DNA from: JBNAGF01 sp049801055
GTDB taxonomy: Bacteria; Pseudomonadota; Alphaproteobacteria; Rhodobacterales; Rhodobacteraceae
Assembly (NCBI RefSeq): GCF_049801055.1
Contig: NZ_JBNAGF010000002.1
Location: forward strand, 310,001 to 374,000
Length of the DNA: 64,000 nucleotides
Direction of reading: 5' to 3'
Shown here piece by piece: positions 1-7,517 of this stretch. A model generated the notes under the pieces. That model was not told where the DNA came from, searched no databases, and saw nothing but the letters and a program-made list of their open reading frames with translations. The first letter of the stretch is position 1. Every line of letters begins with the position of its first letter. The translations under genes were made by a program, and so were the position numbers.

Positions 1-1050
1 CTTGCCGTATCTGCAGCGATATCTCTGTCAGCGACTGCGGCGCTTGCGCAAGCCGAAGAGGAAGAGAAATCTCCGCTGACGCTCGATCTTGGCAATGGCA
101 CCACCGTTACGCTCTATGGATATCTCAAGGCTGATTTCATCTGGGACGATGGTTATGATCTCGGCCGGACCACCAGCGGCATCAAGAATATCGGTCTTCC
201 GGCTGGAGGGCCGGTTGGCAGCTTTGATCGACAGCAACTGAATGAAACCCGGATCGGCTTTGATGTCCGGGGGCCTGACAATCTGTTTGCGCGGTTCGAA
301 GGTGACTTTTACGGCGCCAACAACAACTTGCGCCTTAGACATGCGTATGTCGATTGGTATGGCGTCATGATCGGCCAGAACTGGACCAACTTCATGTCGG
401 TGGAAACGCTCGCGGATACCGTCGACTTTCAGGGCTCGCTGGCGCTTCCATTCGCCAGGGTTCCGCAGTTGCGATACACCTACAAGGGATGGGACAACAT
501 CTCGCTGTCGGGATCGGTCGAACGCGATATCGGAAATGATGACGACCTCGCATATACCGTTGCACTTCGCTATGGGCTGGAGAACGGCATGGTCCGGGTT
601 TCGGGCCTGTGGCGTGACGCCGTTATCAGCGGCAACAGGGTAGACGGTTGGGGGGTAAACTTCTCGACCGTTCTGAATCTCTGGCAGGGCGGCAGGATCA
701 AGGCGAATTTCACCACCGGTGCGGGTATCGCGGACATTCTGGCAGCAGGGCTGTCCGGAAACGCCCTGTCCATCGGGGGCAGCGCCGTGGGCGTCAATTC
801 CGCCGGTCTGACGGTCTCGCAGCAGGTTACAGACAAGCTTAAACTTGCGATTACCGGCGCTTGGCTGGATCTGGATCAGTCCACCGGCACCGACACCGAC
901 AAGCTGAATTCCGTGCATGTTTCCGCGTTCTATGAGGTGTTCCGCAACACCACCCTGATGGCCGAATATTACACCGGCAACCGCACTCAGGGAAATGGGG
1001 GCAAGTTCAGTTCGGACCGCATCCAGCTGGCAATCAAATACGCGTTCTGA
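1..1050 (+). CDS. DcaP-like outer-membrane porin, 5' end outside window
   Basis: The frame is open from the first base and ends with TGA at 1048-1050, so the start codon lies upstream. The visible N-terminus is a signal-peptide core ending ALA-QA, followed by an acidic EEEE stretch and then TVTLYGYLKADFIWDDGYD. LNETRIGFDVRG follows, a strand pattern typical of DcaP-type trimeric porins. The protein ends in KYAF; a C-terminal Phe is the usual BAM-recognition signature of outer-membrane barrels. Expected role is diffusion of small, often dicarboxylic or aromatic, solutes across the outer membrane. The substrate cannot be told from the sequence. The family assignment is from motif resemblance. 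Confidence 0.8.
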   Translation, partial: LAVSAAISLSATAALAQAEEEEKSPLTLDLGNGTTVTLYGYLKADFIWDDGYDLGRTTSGIKNIGLPAGGPVGSFDRQQLNETRIGFDVRGPDNLFARFEGDFYGANNNLRLRHAYVDWYGVMIGQNWTNFMSVETLADTVDFQGSLALPFARVPQLRYTYKGWDNISLSGSVERDIGNDDDLAYTVALRYGLENGMVRVSGLWRDAVISGNRVDGWGVNFSTVLNLWQGGRIKANFTTGAGIADILAAGLSGNALSIGGSAVGVNSAGLTVSQQVTDKLKLAITGAWLDLDQSTGTDTDKLNSVHVSAFYEVFRNTTLMAEYYTGNRTQGNGGKFSSDRIQLAIKYAF

Positions 1051-1226
1051 GCTTGGCGTCAGGGGAAATGTGGCGGGACCGCCTGATCAACCGTGGGGTT
1101 TTGATTCCCGAGGACCTGTATGCACAGGTGGGCGCCAGGTAATCGGACCAGGATCCGAACAGAGCCAGCTCCCTCGGAATTGTTTAAGGCCACCGGAATG
1201 CTACCTGTCACGAGAAGGGCAGAACC

Positions 1227-1263
1227 CGCCACGCGCCTAGATAAGGCGCGCAGCGCGGTGGCG
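1227..1263. other. Hairpin-forming inverted repeats between convergent genes
   Basis: CGCGCCT (1232-1238) pairs with AGGCGCG (1244-1250) over a 5-nt loop, and CGCCAC (1227-1232) can pair with GTGGCG (1258-1263) outside it. It sits between the porin and the convergent SRPBCC gene, so a bidirectional transcription barrier is possible. There is no T-run on either side, so a classical intrinsic terminator is not supported. Nothing else is recognisable in 1051-1292. Confidence 0.35.
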
Positions 1264-1292
1264 CAAGAGGTTGCGTCCGAGTTTCCAGCGGA

Positions 1293-1718
1293 TCAGGCGA
1301 TCTCAAGCGCCGAGACTGCCTTGCGCATGGATGCAAAGTGCTCGTCCCAGCCATTGTCCAAGGCAAGCACCAGTCCAAAGGCCTCGGCCCCTTGTGGCAG
1401 CCCCTCATGCAGAAGCGACAACCGCGTGCCGCCGGGAACAGCTGTCAGGGTCCAGCTCACGGTGCTGACAGTATCACCCATGGGTTTTACGCAAAACGTG
1501 TAGCGCAAAAAGTCGGGGCGGCGCGCTTCCAGGACTTCGCCCCAGATCTGGGGTGTCTTGCCGTCCGCGCCGCACATTTCAATCTTTGCCCCTTGGGTCA
1601 GCGGTTTCGAGGGGCGATGAAACCAGGTTTCAAGCTGGTCCGGGTCAGTCAGAAAGGACCAGACCGTATCCGGGTCTGCGCCCAGATAGATAGTTTTTTG
1701 CAGGTTGGTATCGGTCAT
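1293..1718 (-). CDS. SRPBCC (AHSA1-like) domain protein
   Basis: A 141-residue protein that is essentially one START/Bet v1-like helix-grip fold. It opens with IYLGADPDTVWSFLTDPDQL, the usual SRPBCC first strand and helix, has a WTLTAVPGGTRLSLLHEG strand pair, and ends with the long helix around DNGWDEHFASMRKAV. Such proteins bind hydrophobic ligands in a cavity; the ligand is unknown. Its ATG overlaps the stop of the upstream ArsR gene by 4 bases (ATGA), so the two are translationally coupled. ArsR-SRPBCC pairs are a common two-gene unit in Alphaproteobacteria, where the regulator controls its own operon. Confidence 0.85.
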   Translation of the reverse strand: MTDTNLQKTIYLGADPDTVWSFLTDPDQLETWFHRPSKPLTQGAKIEMCGADGKTPQIWGEVLEARRPDFLRYTFCVKPMGDTVSTVSWTLTAVPGGTRLSLLHEGLPQGAEAFGLVLALDNGWDEHFASMRKAVSALEIA

Positions 1719-2041
1719 TTTGAAGTCCTTTCAACAGCGGTTTTGAGGGCAGAGAGCCGGTCGTCCCAGAACTGGTCAAACCAGGAGAGCCAGTCGAGGA
1801 CGGGCGCCATGCCTTGGGGGTTGATTCGGTTTATGCGTTCACGGCCGCGGGCTTCAACGGTGATCAATCCGCCATCCGACAGAACGGTCAGGTGTTTCTT
1901 GACTGCAGCGCGGGTCATGTCGAACTGCTCGGTCAACTGCGCGATCGTCAAATCGTCTTGGGCGAGTTTTTGAACGATGCCACGTCGGGTCGGGTCAGCG
2001 AGGGCGCGAAAGGCCAGTTGTGTATGGTCTGTGTCAGTCAT
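1715..2041 (-). CDS. ArsR-family winged-helix transcriptional regulator
   Basis: A 108-residue compact repressor-type protein. LAFRALADPTRRGIVQKL is the ArsR N-terminal signature, TIAQLTEQFDMTRAAVKKHLTVL the recognition helix-turn-helix, and GLITVEARGRERINRI the wing. No CxC metal-binding motif is visible, so metal sensing is unlikely. It belongs to the group paired with SRPBCC proteins. The ATG at 2041-2039 (minus strand) is 13 bases from the first of two tandem palindromes (2054-2095), consistent with autorepression. It forms an operon with the downstream SRPBCC gene. Confidence 0.9.
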   Translation of the reverse strand: MTDTDHTQLAFRALADPTRRGIVQKLAQDDLTIAQLTEQFDMTRAAVKKHLTVLSDGGLITVEARGRERINRINPQGMAPVLDWLSWFDQFWDDRLSALKTAVERTSK

Positions 2042-2053
2042 GGCAGTCTCATG

Positions 2054-2095
2054 TGATACCGTTTGGTGTCATTTATATGATACCAAAAGGTTTCA
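2054..2095. promoter_or_regulatory. Two tandem operator-like palindromes upstream of arsR
   Basis: Site 1 is TGATACC-N4-GGTGTCA (2054-2071). Site 2 is TGATACC-N4-GGTTTCA (2078-2095). Both are 18-bp inverted repeats with one mismatched pair, and their centres are 24 bp apart. They lie directly upstream of the ArsR start on the minus strand, the expected place for an autoregulatory operator. That the ArsR protein binds them is inference. Confidence 0.6.
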
Positions 2096-2150
2096 TGTCA
2101 AGTTGCGATGCGCTTGCATTTTGTTCACGAATTGTTCACAGTGCGAAATC

Positions 2151-2621
2151 ATGTTGGATCTGCAACCCGGACAGAAACTTGCGCGCGGTGTCGCGCGCCA
2201 CCTGCGCGGACATGGCTTCGTTTCGATAGAAGAATTCGTGCCTGCGCGCGGATTGCGCGTCGATGTCATGGGTCTTGGCCCAAAGGGAGAGATCTGGGTC
2301 ATCGAGTGCAAATCTAGCCGGGCGGATTTCCAGTCGGACCGGAAATGGCAGGGATATCTCGAATGGTGTGATCGATACTTCTGGGCCGTTGATACGGAGT
2401 TTCCGACCGACTTGTTGCCGCCGGAAACCGGGCTGATCATCGCTGACGCCTATGACGCCGAGATTATTCGCATGGCCCCCGAGGACAAACTGGCTGCGGC
2501 CCGGCGCAAGGTCATGGTTCAGAAATTCGCGGTGCATGCGGCACGGCGGTTGCAGGCGCTGCGAGACCCGGGCGTGGCTGCAATTCTAGACGCCGCAATG
2601 GCAGAGGAGGGCAAGACGTGA
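2151..2621 (+). CDS. MmcB-family DNA repair protein
   Basis: A 156-residue protein starting MLDLQPGQKLARGVARHL. The central part VDVMGLGPKGEIWVIECKSSRADFQSDRKWQGY carries the D...E-x-K nuclease-like core of the PD-(D/E)xK superfamily as found in MmcB, followed by YLEWCDRYFWAV. In Caulobacter MmcB is linked to mutagenesis-type repair together with ImuABC and is damage-inducible. The ATG at 2151 begins the recognisable domain; earlier in-frame starts would add an unrelated tail and overlap the arsR promoter. The following small gene overlaps its stop codon. Confidence 0.8.
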   Translation: MLDLQPGQKLARGVARHLRGHGFVSIEEFVPARGLRVDVMGLGPKGEIWVIECKSSRADFQSDRKWQGYLEWCDRYFWAVDTEFPTDLLPPETGLIIADAYDAEIIRMAPEDKLAAARRKVMVQKFAVHAARRLQALRDPGVAAILDAAMAEEGKT

Positions 2622-2800
2622 TGATCAAGTATTACTATCCCGATGGTGACTGGTGCTATCGCGCGCTGCACACAGCGCATGCGGTGTTTCACCGGGACGG
2701 AAAGCTGGTTGCCCGCGCCGAAAAACCAGACCAGTCGGGGATGTACGAATTCGAGATTACCGGGTTCGAACTGATCGGGCCGGGGCAGGTGCACACCTGA
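2618..2800 (+). CDS. Small protein of unknown function
   Basis: Sixty residues reading (V/M)MIKYYYPDGDWCYRALHTA..., with no recognised domain. An AGGAGG at 2605-2610 serves either a GTG at 2618 or an ATG at 2621; both overlap the mmcB stop, which suggests translational coupling. The composition is like that of the neighbouring host genes. I do not recognise the family, and a role in repair would be only guilt by association. Confidence 0.6.
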   Translation: MMIKYYYPDGDWCYRALHTAHAVFHRDGKLVARAEKPDQSGMYEFEITGFELIGPGQVHT

Positions 2801-2814
2801 ACGGACAACACCGG

Positions 2815-3003
2815 TTACTTGCCGATCGCCAGCGCCGCCTGAGCTGCCGCCCTGATTTCTTCTGCGATTTCCTCGGCTTCTTCTGGATCAAAATCCATCG
2901 GAATCTCGACGCCTTGGGCTTCAATGAAGATTCGGACCATGCCCGCATCGGTCGGTCCGATTTGCAGGTTGGCTTCGATGTCGCGTTCGGTGTTGATGCC
3001 CAT
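2815..3003 (-). CDS. Small acidic DUF6324-like protein
   Basis: A 62-residue protein MGINTERDIEANLQIG... with a central VRIFIEAQGVEIPMDFD strand region and a strongly acidic helix (EEAEEIAEEI). I associate this pattern with the Rhodobacteraceae-restricted family DUF6324, function unknown; the family name is from memory of the pattern. It is convergent with the preceding small gene and divergent from the GNAT gene at 3081. Confidence 0.65.
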   Translation of the reverse strand: MGINTERDIEANLQIGPTDAGMVRIFIEAQGVEIPMDFDPEEAEEIAEEIRAAAQAALAIGK

Positions 3004-3080
3004 ATCCGTCTCCTTGATGCCGCAAGGTGCTAGCGCGGGAGGGGTTGAAAGGCAAGTATGGGCCGGAGTTGAATTGTGCC

Positions 3081-3563
3081 ATGAGGAATGTTGTCCTGCG
3101 CCGATTCGAACCGGAAGACGCCCCTTGGGTGGTCAGGATGCATGGCGAACTCTATGCCCGCGCCGAAGGGTTCGATGGCAGTTTCGGAACATTGGTCGCG
3201 CAGATTCTCGAGGATTTCGGTGCCTCACATGATCCGCTCAGGGAACACGGATGGATTGCCGAAGCTGACGGAAACCGATTGGGTAGCATTTTCTGCGTGT
3301 CGGCAGGTGCGCATACGGCCAAATTGCGGCTGTTCCTTTTGTTGCCCGAGGCCCGCGGGCAGGGTCTGGGGCGGCGCATGTTGCAGCTGTGTATGACCTT
3401 TGCGCGGGATGCCGGATATCGCGAAATGGTTTTGTGGACCCATGAAAGCCACCGCGCGGCTTGTGCTCTCTATGCCGCTTCCGGATGGCAACTGACCGAG
3501 AGCAAGCCAGTGCATTCTTTCGGTGTCGATCTGGTTGAACAAAGCTGGCGCACAGACCTCTAA
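3081..3563 (+). CDS. GNAT-family N-acetyltransferase
   Basis: About 160 residues. The acetyl-CoA pyrophosphate loop is seen as LFLLLPEARGQGLGRRMLQLCM (R-G-Q-G-L-G-R), followed by the GNAT helix and LYAASGWQLTES, the beta6-beta7 hallmark. The core resembles the GNAT half of MarR-GNAT fusion proteins, but no DNA-binding half is present. The ATG at 3081 starts immediately before the first strand (NVVLRRF); an earlier in-frame ATG at 3027 would add 18 residues without domain character. Substrate unknown. Confidence 0.85.
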   Translation: MRNVVLRRFEPEDAPWVVRMHGELYARAEGFDGSFGTLVAQILEDFGASHDPLREHGWIAEADGNRLGSIFCVSAGAHTAKLRLFLLLPEARGQGLGRRMLQLCMTFARDAGYREMVLWTHESHRAACALYAASGWQLTESKPVHSFGVDLVEQSWRTDL

Positions 3564-3610
3564 TTGCTCTTGCAATCCCTCAACCGGTTCGCTAAATCGC
3601 CCAACACGGT

Positions 3611-3687
3611 GCCGCCTTAGCTCAGTTGGTTAGAGCGCTGGATTGTGGATCCAGAGGTCCCCTGTTCAAGCCAGGGAGGCGGTACCA
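3611..3687 (+). tRNA. tRNA-His (GTG anticodon)
   Basis: A complete cloverleaf of 77 nt including an encoded CCA. Acceptor GCCGCCT pairs with AGGCGGT, with one G-T pair at 1:72. The anticodon arm is CTGGA-TTGTGGA-TCCAG with GTG, and the T arm is CCCTG-TTCAAGC-CAGGG. The base before the acceptor (3610) is T, so the usual G-1 is not encoded, and the discriminator is A73 rather than C73. Both are the known alphaproteobacterial deviation of tRNA-His identity. Confidence 0.97.
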
Positions 3688-3886
3688 TTAGCTTCCGGAC
3701 ACAAGTTGATATCTGAGCGGGGCAAACTGCGGTCTCGCCTGCGCGCAATTTCCGTTTCAGCCATCTGCTGCGACGTGCTGGACCTTGTCATCCGGCAAGG
3801 CGGCTGGCTAGGATTGATTTTGCTGCAATAATTCTGGGACATCGCGCGACCAACTGGGATCGCAATTTAGGCGGATCGACTTTTTC

Positions 3887-5137
3887 ATGACCAAACACTC
3901 ACCCTATCGCCGCCCGATTGTCCTGGCGTTGATGTCGGTGATCTGCCTGGGCCTGCTCGGTCTTCTGTTGTTGTGGACTGCCGCGCCAATCAAATCCGAA
4001 GAAATGCTGTTCGGGCTCTGGCGTCTCAGGCACGTTCTGATGGCCGGCATCCTGTTTGTGACGGCTATTGGATTTCTGTGCGCAGCCCGGGGGCGCGATG
4101 CCTTTTTGGGATTTCTGGCCGCGATGGTACCCATTGTGGGCCTGGGCGTATTGCTTGAAGTATCCGGCCGCGTCGGCTTGGTTGACTGGGCCGGTCTTTT
4201 GGGAAAAGACCAGCGTCCGGCGGAAACCATCGGATGGACCTTGCAGCCCGGGATCGAGGTCAGGGGAGAGACTGGTCAGGATACTGCCACTCTTCTGCGG
4301 ATACCCCATGATCCTATCCCGTTTACCTATGCCACTGATGTCTATGGATTCCGCAACGGTTCAGAACCGGAAGGCAAGATCGTCATTCTTGGCGACTCCA
4401 TTGTGCTTGGTGCGGCGGTTCCGACCGAGCAGACCGTTTCGGAACTGACCGAAGAGGCCCTCTCTCGCCCGGTTATGCAGGCCGCGCTGCTGGGGCTATC
4501 CATTCAGGCCGAACACGAGATGCTGCTGGGCTCTGGCCTTGCTCTGGATGGCAAAACGGTGGTGCAATTCCTGTTCGAGGGCAATGACCTGCTGGACTCC
4601 CGCGCGTTTCGAGAAGCCAGCGGGCCCGTCGATAACAGTGGTGGGCGAATGTCCCTTGCCCGGATCGGGTGGGAAGGCGCGGTTCGCGCTTCGAACCCGC
4701 CTGCACCCTATAGAACCTGCGACATTGACGGTCAGGTTTTTGCTTTCCTCTGGACCCGGCAGTCGTTTGACGGGGTCGAGGGTGAGCTTTCGCATATTGA
4801 ACAGTCGATTTTGGAGTTCAGGACTCGTCTGGAAGCCGTCGGAGCTCGGTATGCTTTGGTTCTGGTTCCTTCGAAGTATCGGGTGTTGCACAGGCTTTGC
4901 ACCTTTCCACCGGAAAGCCTGATCGCAGACCCCGCGCTGAACCTTTCGGATTTGCCTGAACAACTGGCCGCTTGGAGCCGTGAAAACGAAATTGACCTGC
5001 TCGATTTGACCGGTCCTTTGATCGACAAAGCGCGCTCCGGCGTTTCACCCTGGTTCTGGGGGGATACGCATTGGAATGCCACAGGTCATGCGGTTGCCGC
5101 TTCCGCATTGGCCGAATGGCTGTCAGAAAACCTCTGA
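3887..5137 (+). CDS. Membrane-anchored SGNH hydrolase-like protein (AlgJ/AlgX type)
   Basis: A 416-residue protein. Residues about 10-90 hold three hydrophobic spans (PIVLALMSVICLGLLGLLLL, then VLMAGILFVTAIGFL, then AAMVPIVGLGVLLEV). The soluble domain contains VILGDSIVLGA, the nucleophile block I of SGNH esterases, and FWGDTHWNATGHAVAA near the C-terminus, the D-x-x-H catalytic pair. This arrangement matches alginate/EPS acetyltransferase-like SGNH proteins, so a role in O-acetyl transfer or removal on a periplasmic glycan is likely. The partner acyl exporter (MBOAT) is not next to it. It is a single-gene unit ending convergently with the MocR gene. Confidence 0.75.
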   Translation: MTKHSPYRRPIVLALMSVICLGLLGLLLLWTAAPIKSEEMLFGLWRLRHVLMAGILFVTAIGFLCAARGRDAFLGFLAAMVPIVGLGVLLEVSGRVGLVDWAGLLGKDQRPAETIGWTLQPGIEVRGETGQDTATLLRIPHDPIPFTYATDVYGFRNGSEPEGKIVILGDSIVLGAAVPTEQTVSELTEEALSRPVMQAALLGLSIQAEHEMLLGSGLALDGKTVVQFLFEGNDLLDSRAFREASGPVDNSGGRMSLARIGWEGAVRASNPPAPYRTCDIDGQVFAFLWTRQSFDGVEGELSHIEQSILEFRTRLEAVGARYALVLVPSKYRVLHRLCTFPPESLIADPALNLSDLPEQLAAWSRENEIDLLDLTGPLIDKARSGVSPWFWGDTHWNATGHAVAASALAEWLSENL

Positions 5138-5153
5138 TCTCTGGGACGACCGG

Positions 5154-6563
5154 TCAGCGAGATATGCCATTGAACACGGTTGCGAGCCGATCCAATCCCT
5201 CAGATATCTCTGATTGGTCCGTGGCGCAGAACCCCATGACAAGCCCGTTCAACGCCGGAGTGGCGGTGCAGTATTTCGACAGTGGATCGACTTCTACGCC
5301 AAGTTCCGCAGCCTGCTTGGCAATTTCACGATCCCGGAAAGCATCGGTCAGGTGAAACACCAGTTGCATCCCGGCCTGATGGTCCGACACCTTGCCAAAG
5401 CAGGCAAAATCTCGTGACAGCCGGTCAATCAGAAACTTTCGCCGCTCCCCGTAGATCCGCCGGACCCGGCGCAAATGGCGATAGAACTCTCCGTCACAGA
5501 TGAAATTCGCCAGCGCCTGTTGTGGCATCGATGAGGCATGCACTCCGCCCAACCGCAGCTCCTGTTTCACCCGGTCCAGCAACGTTTCCGGCAGGATCGC
5601 ATACCCGATCCGCAGCGCATTCGAGAAGATCTTGGAAAAGCTTCCGACATAGATCACCCGATTCAGGCGATCCAAACCTGCCATTGCAGGGATCGGGCGA
5701 CCGGCATACCGGAATTCGCTGTCATAATCATCTTCGATGATCCAGCCTTTGGTTGCCTTGGCCCAACGGATGAATTCAAGTCGTCGGGTCGGAGACATAG
5801 CGCCGCCAAGCGGGTACTGCTGCGACGGCGTCAGGATCACCAGTTTTGGGTCTTGGCCAGGGACTGGCAGGGCGGCTCCGTTTTCGTCTAGGGGCAGGCA
5901 GTGTGGAATCAATCCCAGAGTGTTCCCGTAATGACGAAGTGGCGGATACCCGGGGTCTTCGAGGCCAATGCCGTCACCGGATTTGGCAAGCGCACGCAGG
6001 CAGATGCCCAACGCATCTGACGATCCGGCGGTGATGACGATCTGGTGCGGCGCAGCTGCGATTCCGCGCCAGTCGCCGACGTGTCGGGCTATGGCCTGCC
6101 GCAGCTTGGCATGACCCAATGGCCCGCCGCTGGCCAGCAGGGCAGTGGGTTCGTTTCGGCAAATCCGCGCAACCGTCCGAGCCCATTGCCTGTGCGGGAA
6201 CAGGCGCATGTCCGGTCGACCGGCTTGAAAGGCGCGCGGTGCGGGTGTTTCCAGTTCCGAGATGTCCGGTCGGGTTCCAGTTGCCGGCGGTGCCAGTTCC
6301 ACATCTCCGACCGCGCAGACCGTGTATCCTGATCCCTGCAAGCCCGTGAGATAACCTTCTGCAACCAACTGATCATAGGCGGTCACGATCGTGGAACGTG
6401 ACAAGCCAAGCTCTGTCGCAAAGGCCCGCGTCGGAGGCATCCGATCCCCGTCCCGCAAGTCGCCCGAGATGATCCGGGTCCGGATTTCCGAACAGATCTG
6501 TTCAAAAACCGGAAGCTTCGCGCCACGGTCGATGGTAAAGGCGATCAGGGCGGCTTGCTTCAT
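5154..6563 (-). CDS. MocR-type GntR/aminotransferase-fold regulator (PdxR-like)
   Basis: About 469 residues. The N-terminal GntR winged helix covers residues about 10-80 (LPVFEQICSEIRTRI..., then MPPTRAFATELGLSRSTIVTAYDQL). A fold-type I aminotransferase domain follows, with IIEDDYDSEFRY (PLP-binding D/Y) and VGSFSKIF carrying the Schiff-base Lys. MocR proteins use PLP as effector, often for vitamin B6 or GABA/taurine genes. I place the start at 6563 because it begins just before the wHTH and leaves two palindromes in the divergent spacer. An ATG at 6596 is possible but would put one palindrome inside the gene. The divergent GNAT gene is the likely target. Confidence 0.85.
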   Translation of the reverse strand: MKQAALIAFTIDRGAKLPVFEQICSEIRTRIISGDLRDGDRMPPTRAFATELGLSRSTIVTAYDQLVAEGYLTGLQGSGYTVCAVGDVELAPPATGTRPDISELETPAPRAFQAGRPDMRLFPHRQWARTVARICRNEPTALLASGGPLGHAKLRQAIARHVGDWRGIAAAPHQIVITAGSSDALGICLRALAKSGDGIGLEDPGYPPLRHYGNTLGLIPHCLPLDENGAALPVPGQDPKLVILTPSQQYPLGGAMSPTRRLEFIRWAKATKGWIIEDDYDSEFRYAGRPIPAMAGLDRLNRVIYVGSFSKIFSNALRIGYAILPETLLDRVKQELRLGGVHASSMPQQALANFICDGEFYRHLRRVRRIYGERRKFLIDRLSRDFACFGKVSDHQAGMQLVFHLTDAFRDREIAKQAAELGVEVDPLSKYCTATPALNGLVMGFCATDQSEISEGLDRLATVFNGISR

Positions 6564-6575
6564 ATTGGTATGCTC

Positions 6576-6620
6576 AAAATTGCCAATTTTGGACATTAAG
6601 GGACTGCCATTATTCTGGCA
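6576..6620. promoter_or_regulatory. Two palindromes between the divergent mocR and GNAT genes
   Basis: AAAATTG-C-CAATTTT (6576-6590) is a perfect inverted repeat, and TGCCA-N6-TGGCA (6605-6620) is a second. Both lie in the 99-bp spacer between the regulator start (6563, minus) and the acetyltransferase start (6663, plus), where a MocR operator would be expected. Both contain TGCCA/TTGCCA elements. Binding is inferred. Confidence 0.45.
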
Positions 6621-6662
6621 ATGCCTAAGCAGTGACGAATATGCGAGATACGAGGAACTTGT

Positions 6663-7424
6663 ATGGACAAACCATCCGGCACAGCCCGCAGTGAGGTAAG
6701 CTTTGAACGCGAAAACCATCTTGGGCAACCGATCGGAGCAGAGCTGCCGGGATGGAAGCCCCGGCAAAGACCCGACAAAAGCCCGATGCAGGGCCGGTTC
6801 TGCCGGGTTGAGGCACTGGATCCTGGCCGTCACGCAACGGGGCTGTTCGAATCCTTCGCGGCCGATCCGGACGGTGCGATCTGGACCTACATCCCTTTCG
6901 GCCCGTTTCGCAGTCAGCAAGACCTCGAGGTCTGGGCATCCGATGCCAGCCGCGACGATGATGTGCCGTATTTTGCCATTCTGGATCAGCCGAGCGGCCG
7001 GCCGGTCGGGATCGCAAGTTTCATGCGGATCAAACCGGAACATGGCGTACTTGAGGTTGGCGGGATTGTGTATTCGCCTCTGTTGCAACGCAAACCCGCG
7101 GCGACCGAGGCCATGTTTCTGATGATGCGGCGTGCGTTTCGTGACCTTGGATATCGGCGTTACGAATGGAAATGCGATGCCCTGAATGCCGCCTCAAGGC
7201 GGGCTGCCGCAAGGCTCGGATTCTCTTATGACGGGTTGTTCGAACAGGTGGTGATCTACAAGGGGCGGAACCGGGATACCACGTGGTTCTCGATCCTCGA
7301 TCGGGATTGGCCGATGCTGGAACGCGCCTATGACGCGTGGCTGTCGCCGGAAAATTTCGATGCGAGCGGTGAACAGATCCGCAAGCTAGGTGACCTCATT
7401 GCCAGCGCCCGCGCCGCGACCTGA
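6663..7424 (+). CDS. GNAT acetyltransferase, RimL type
   Basis: A 253-residue protein in the larger RimL/RimJ-like GNAT branch. It has WTYIPFGPFRSQQDLEVWA near residue 75, IASFMRIKPEHGVLEVGGIVYSP as the central strands, and RRYEWKCDALNAASRRAAARLGFSYDGLF, the typical acceptor-side helix and strand. The first 40 residues (N-rich, P-rich) are less conserved in character, so a later start is possible. It is transcribed divergently from the MocR regulator and is its probable target. Substrate unknown. Confidence 0.85.
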   Translation: MDKPSGTARSEVSFERENHLGQPIGAELPGWKPRQRPDKSPMQGRFCRVEALDPGRHATGLFESFAADPDGAIWTYIPFGPFRSQQDLEVWASDASRDDDVPYFAILDQPSGRPVGIASFMRIKPEHGVLEVGGIVYSPLLQRKPAATEAMFLMMRRAFRDLGYRRYEWKCDALNAASRRAAARLGFSYDGLFEQVVIYKGRNRDTTWFSILDRDWPMLERAYDAWLSPENFDASGEQIRKLGDLIASARAAT

Positions 7425-7517
7425 GATGGGGCCACATTGCTATTGATGGGGCGGCCGCAACATGCGGCCTGTTCCCCTCAGGCAGATAATCCGGACGGCT
7501 CGTGACCCTGGGTGGGA

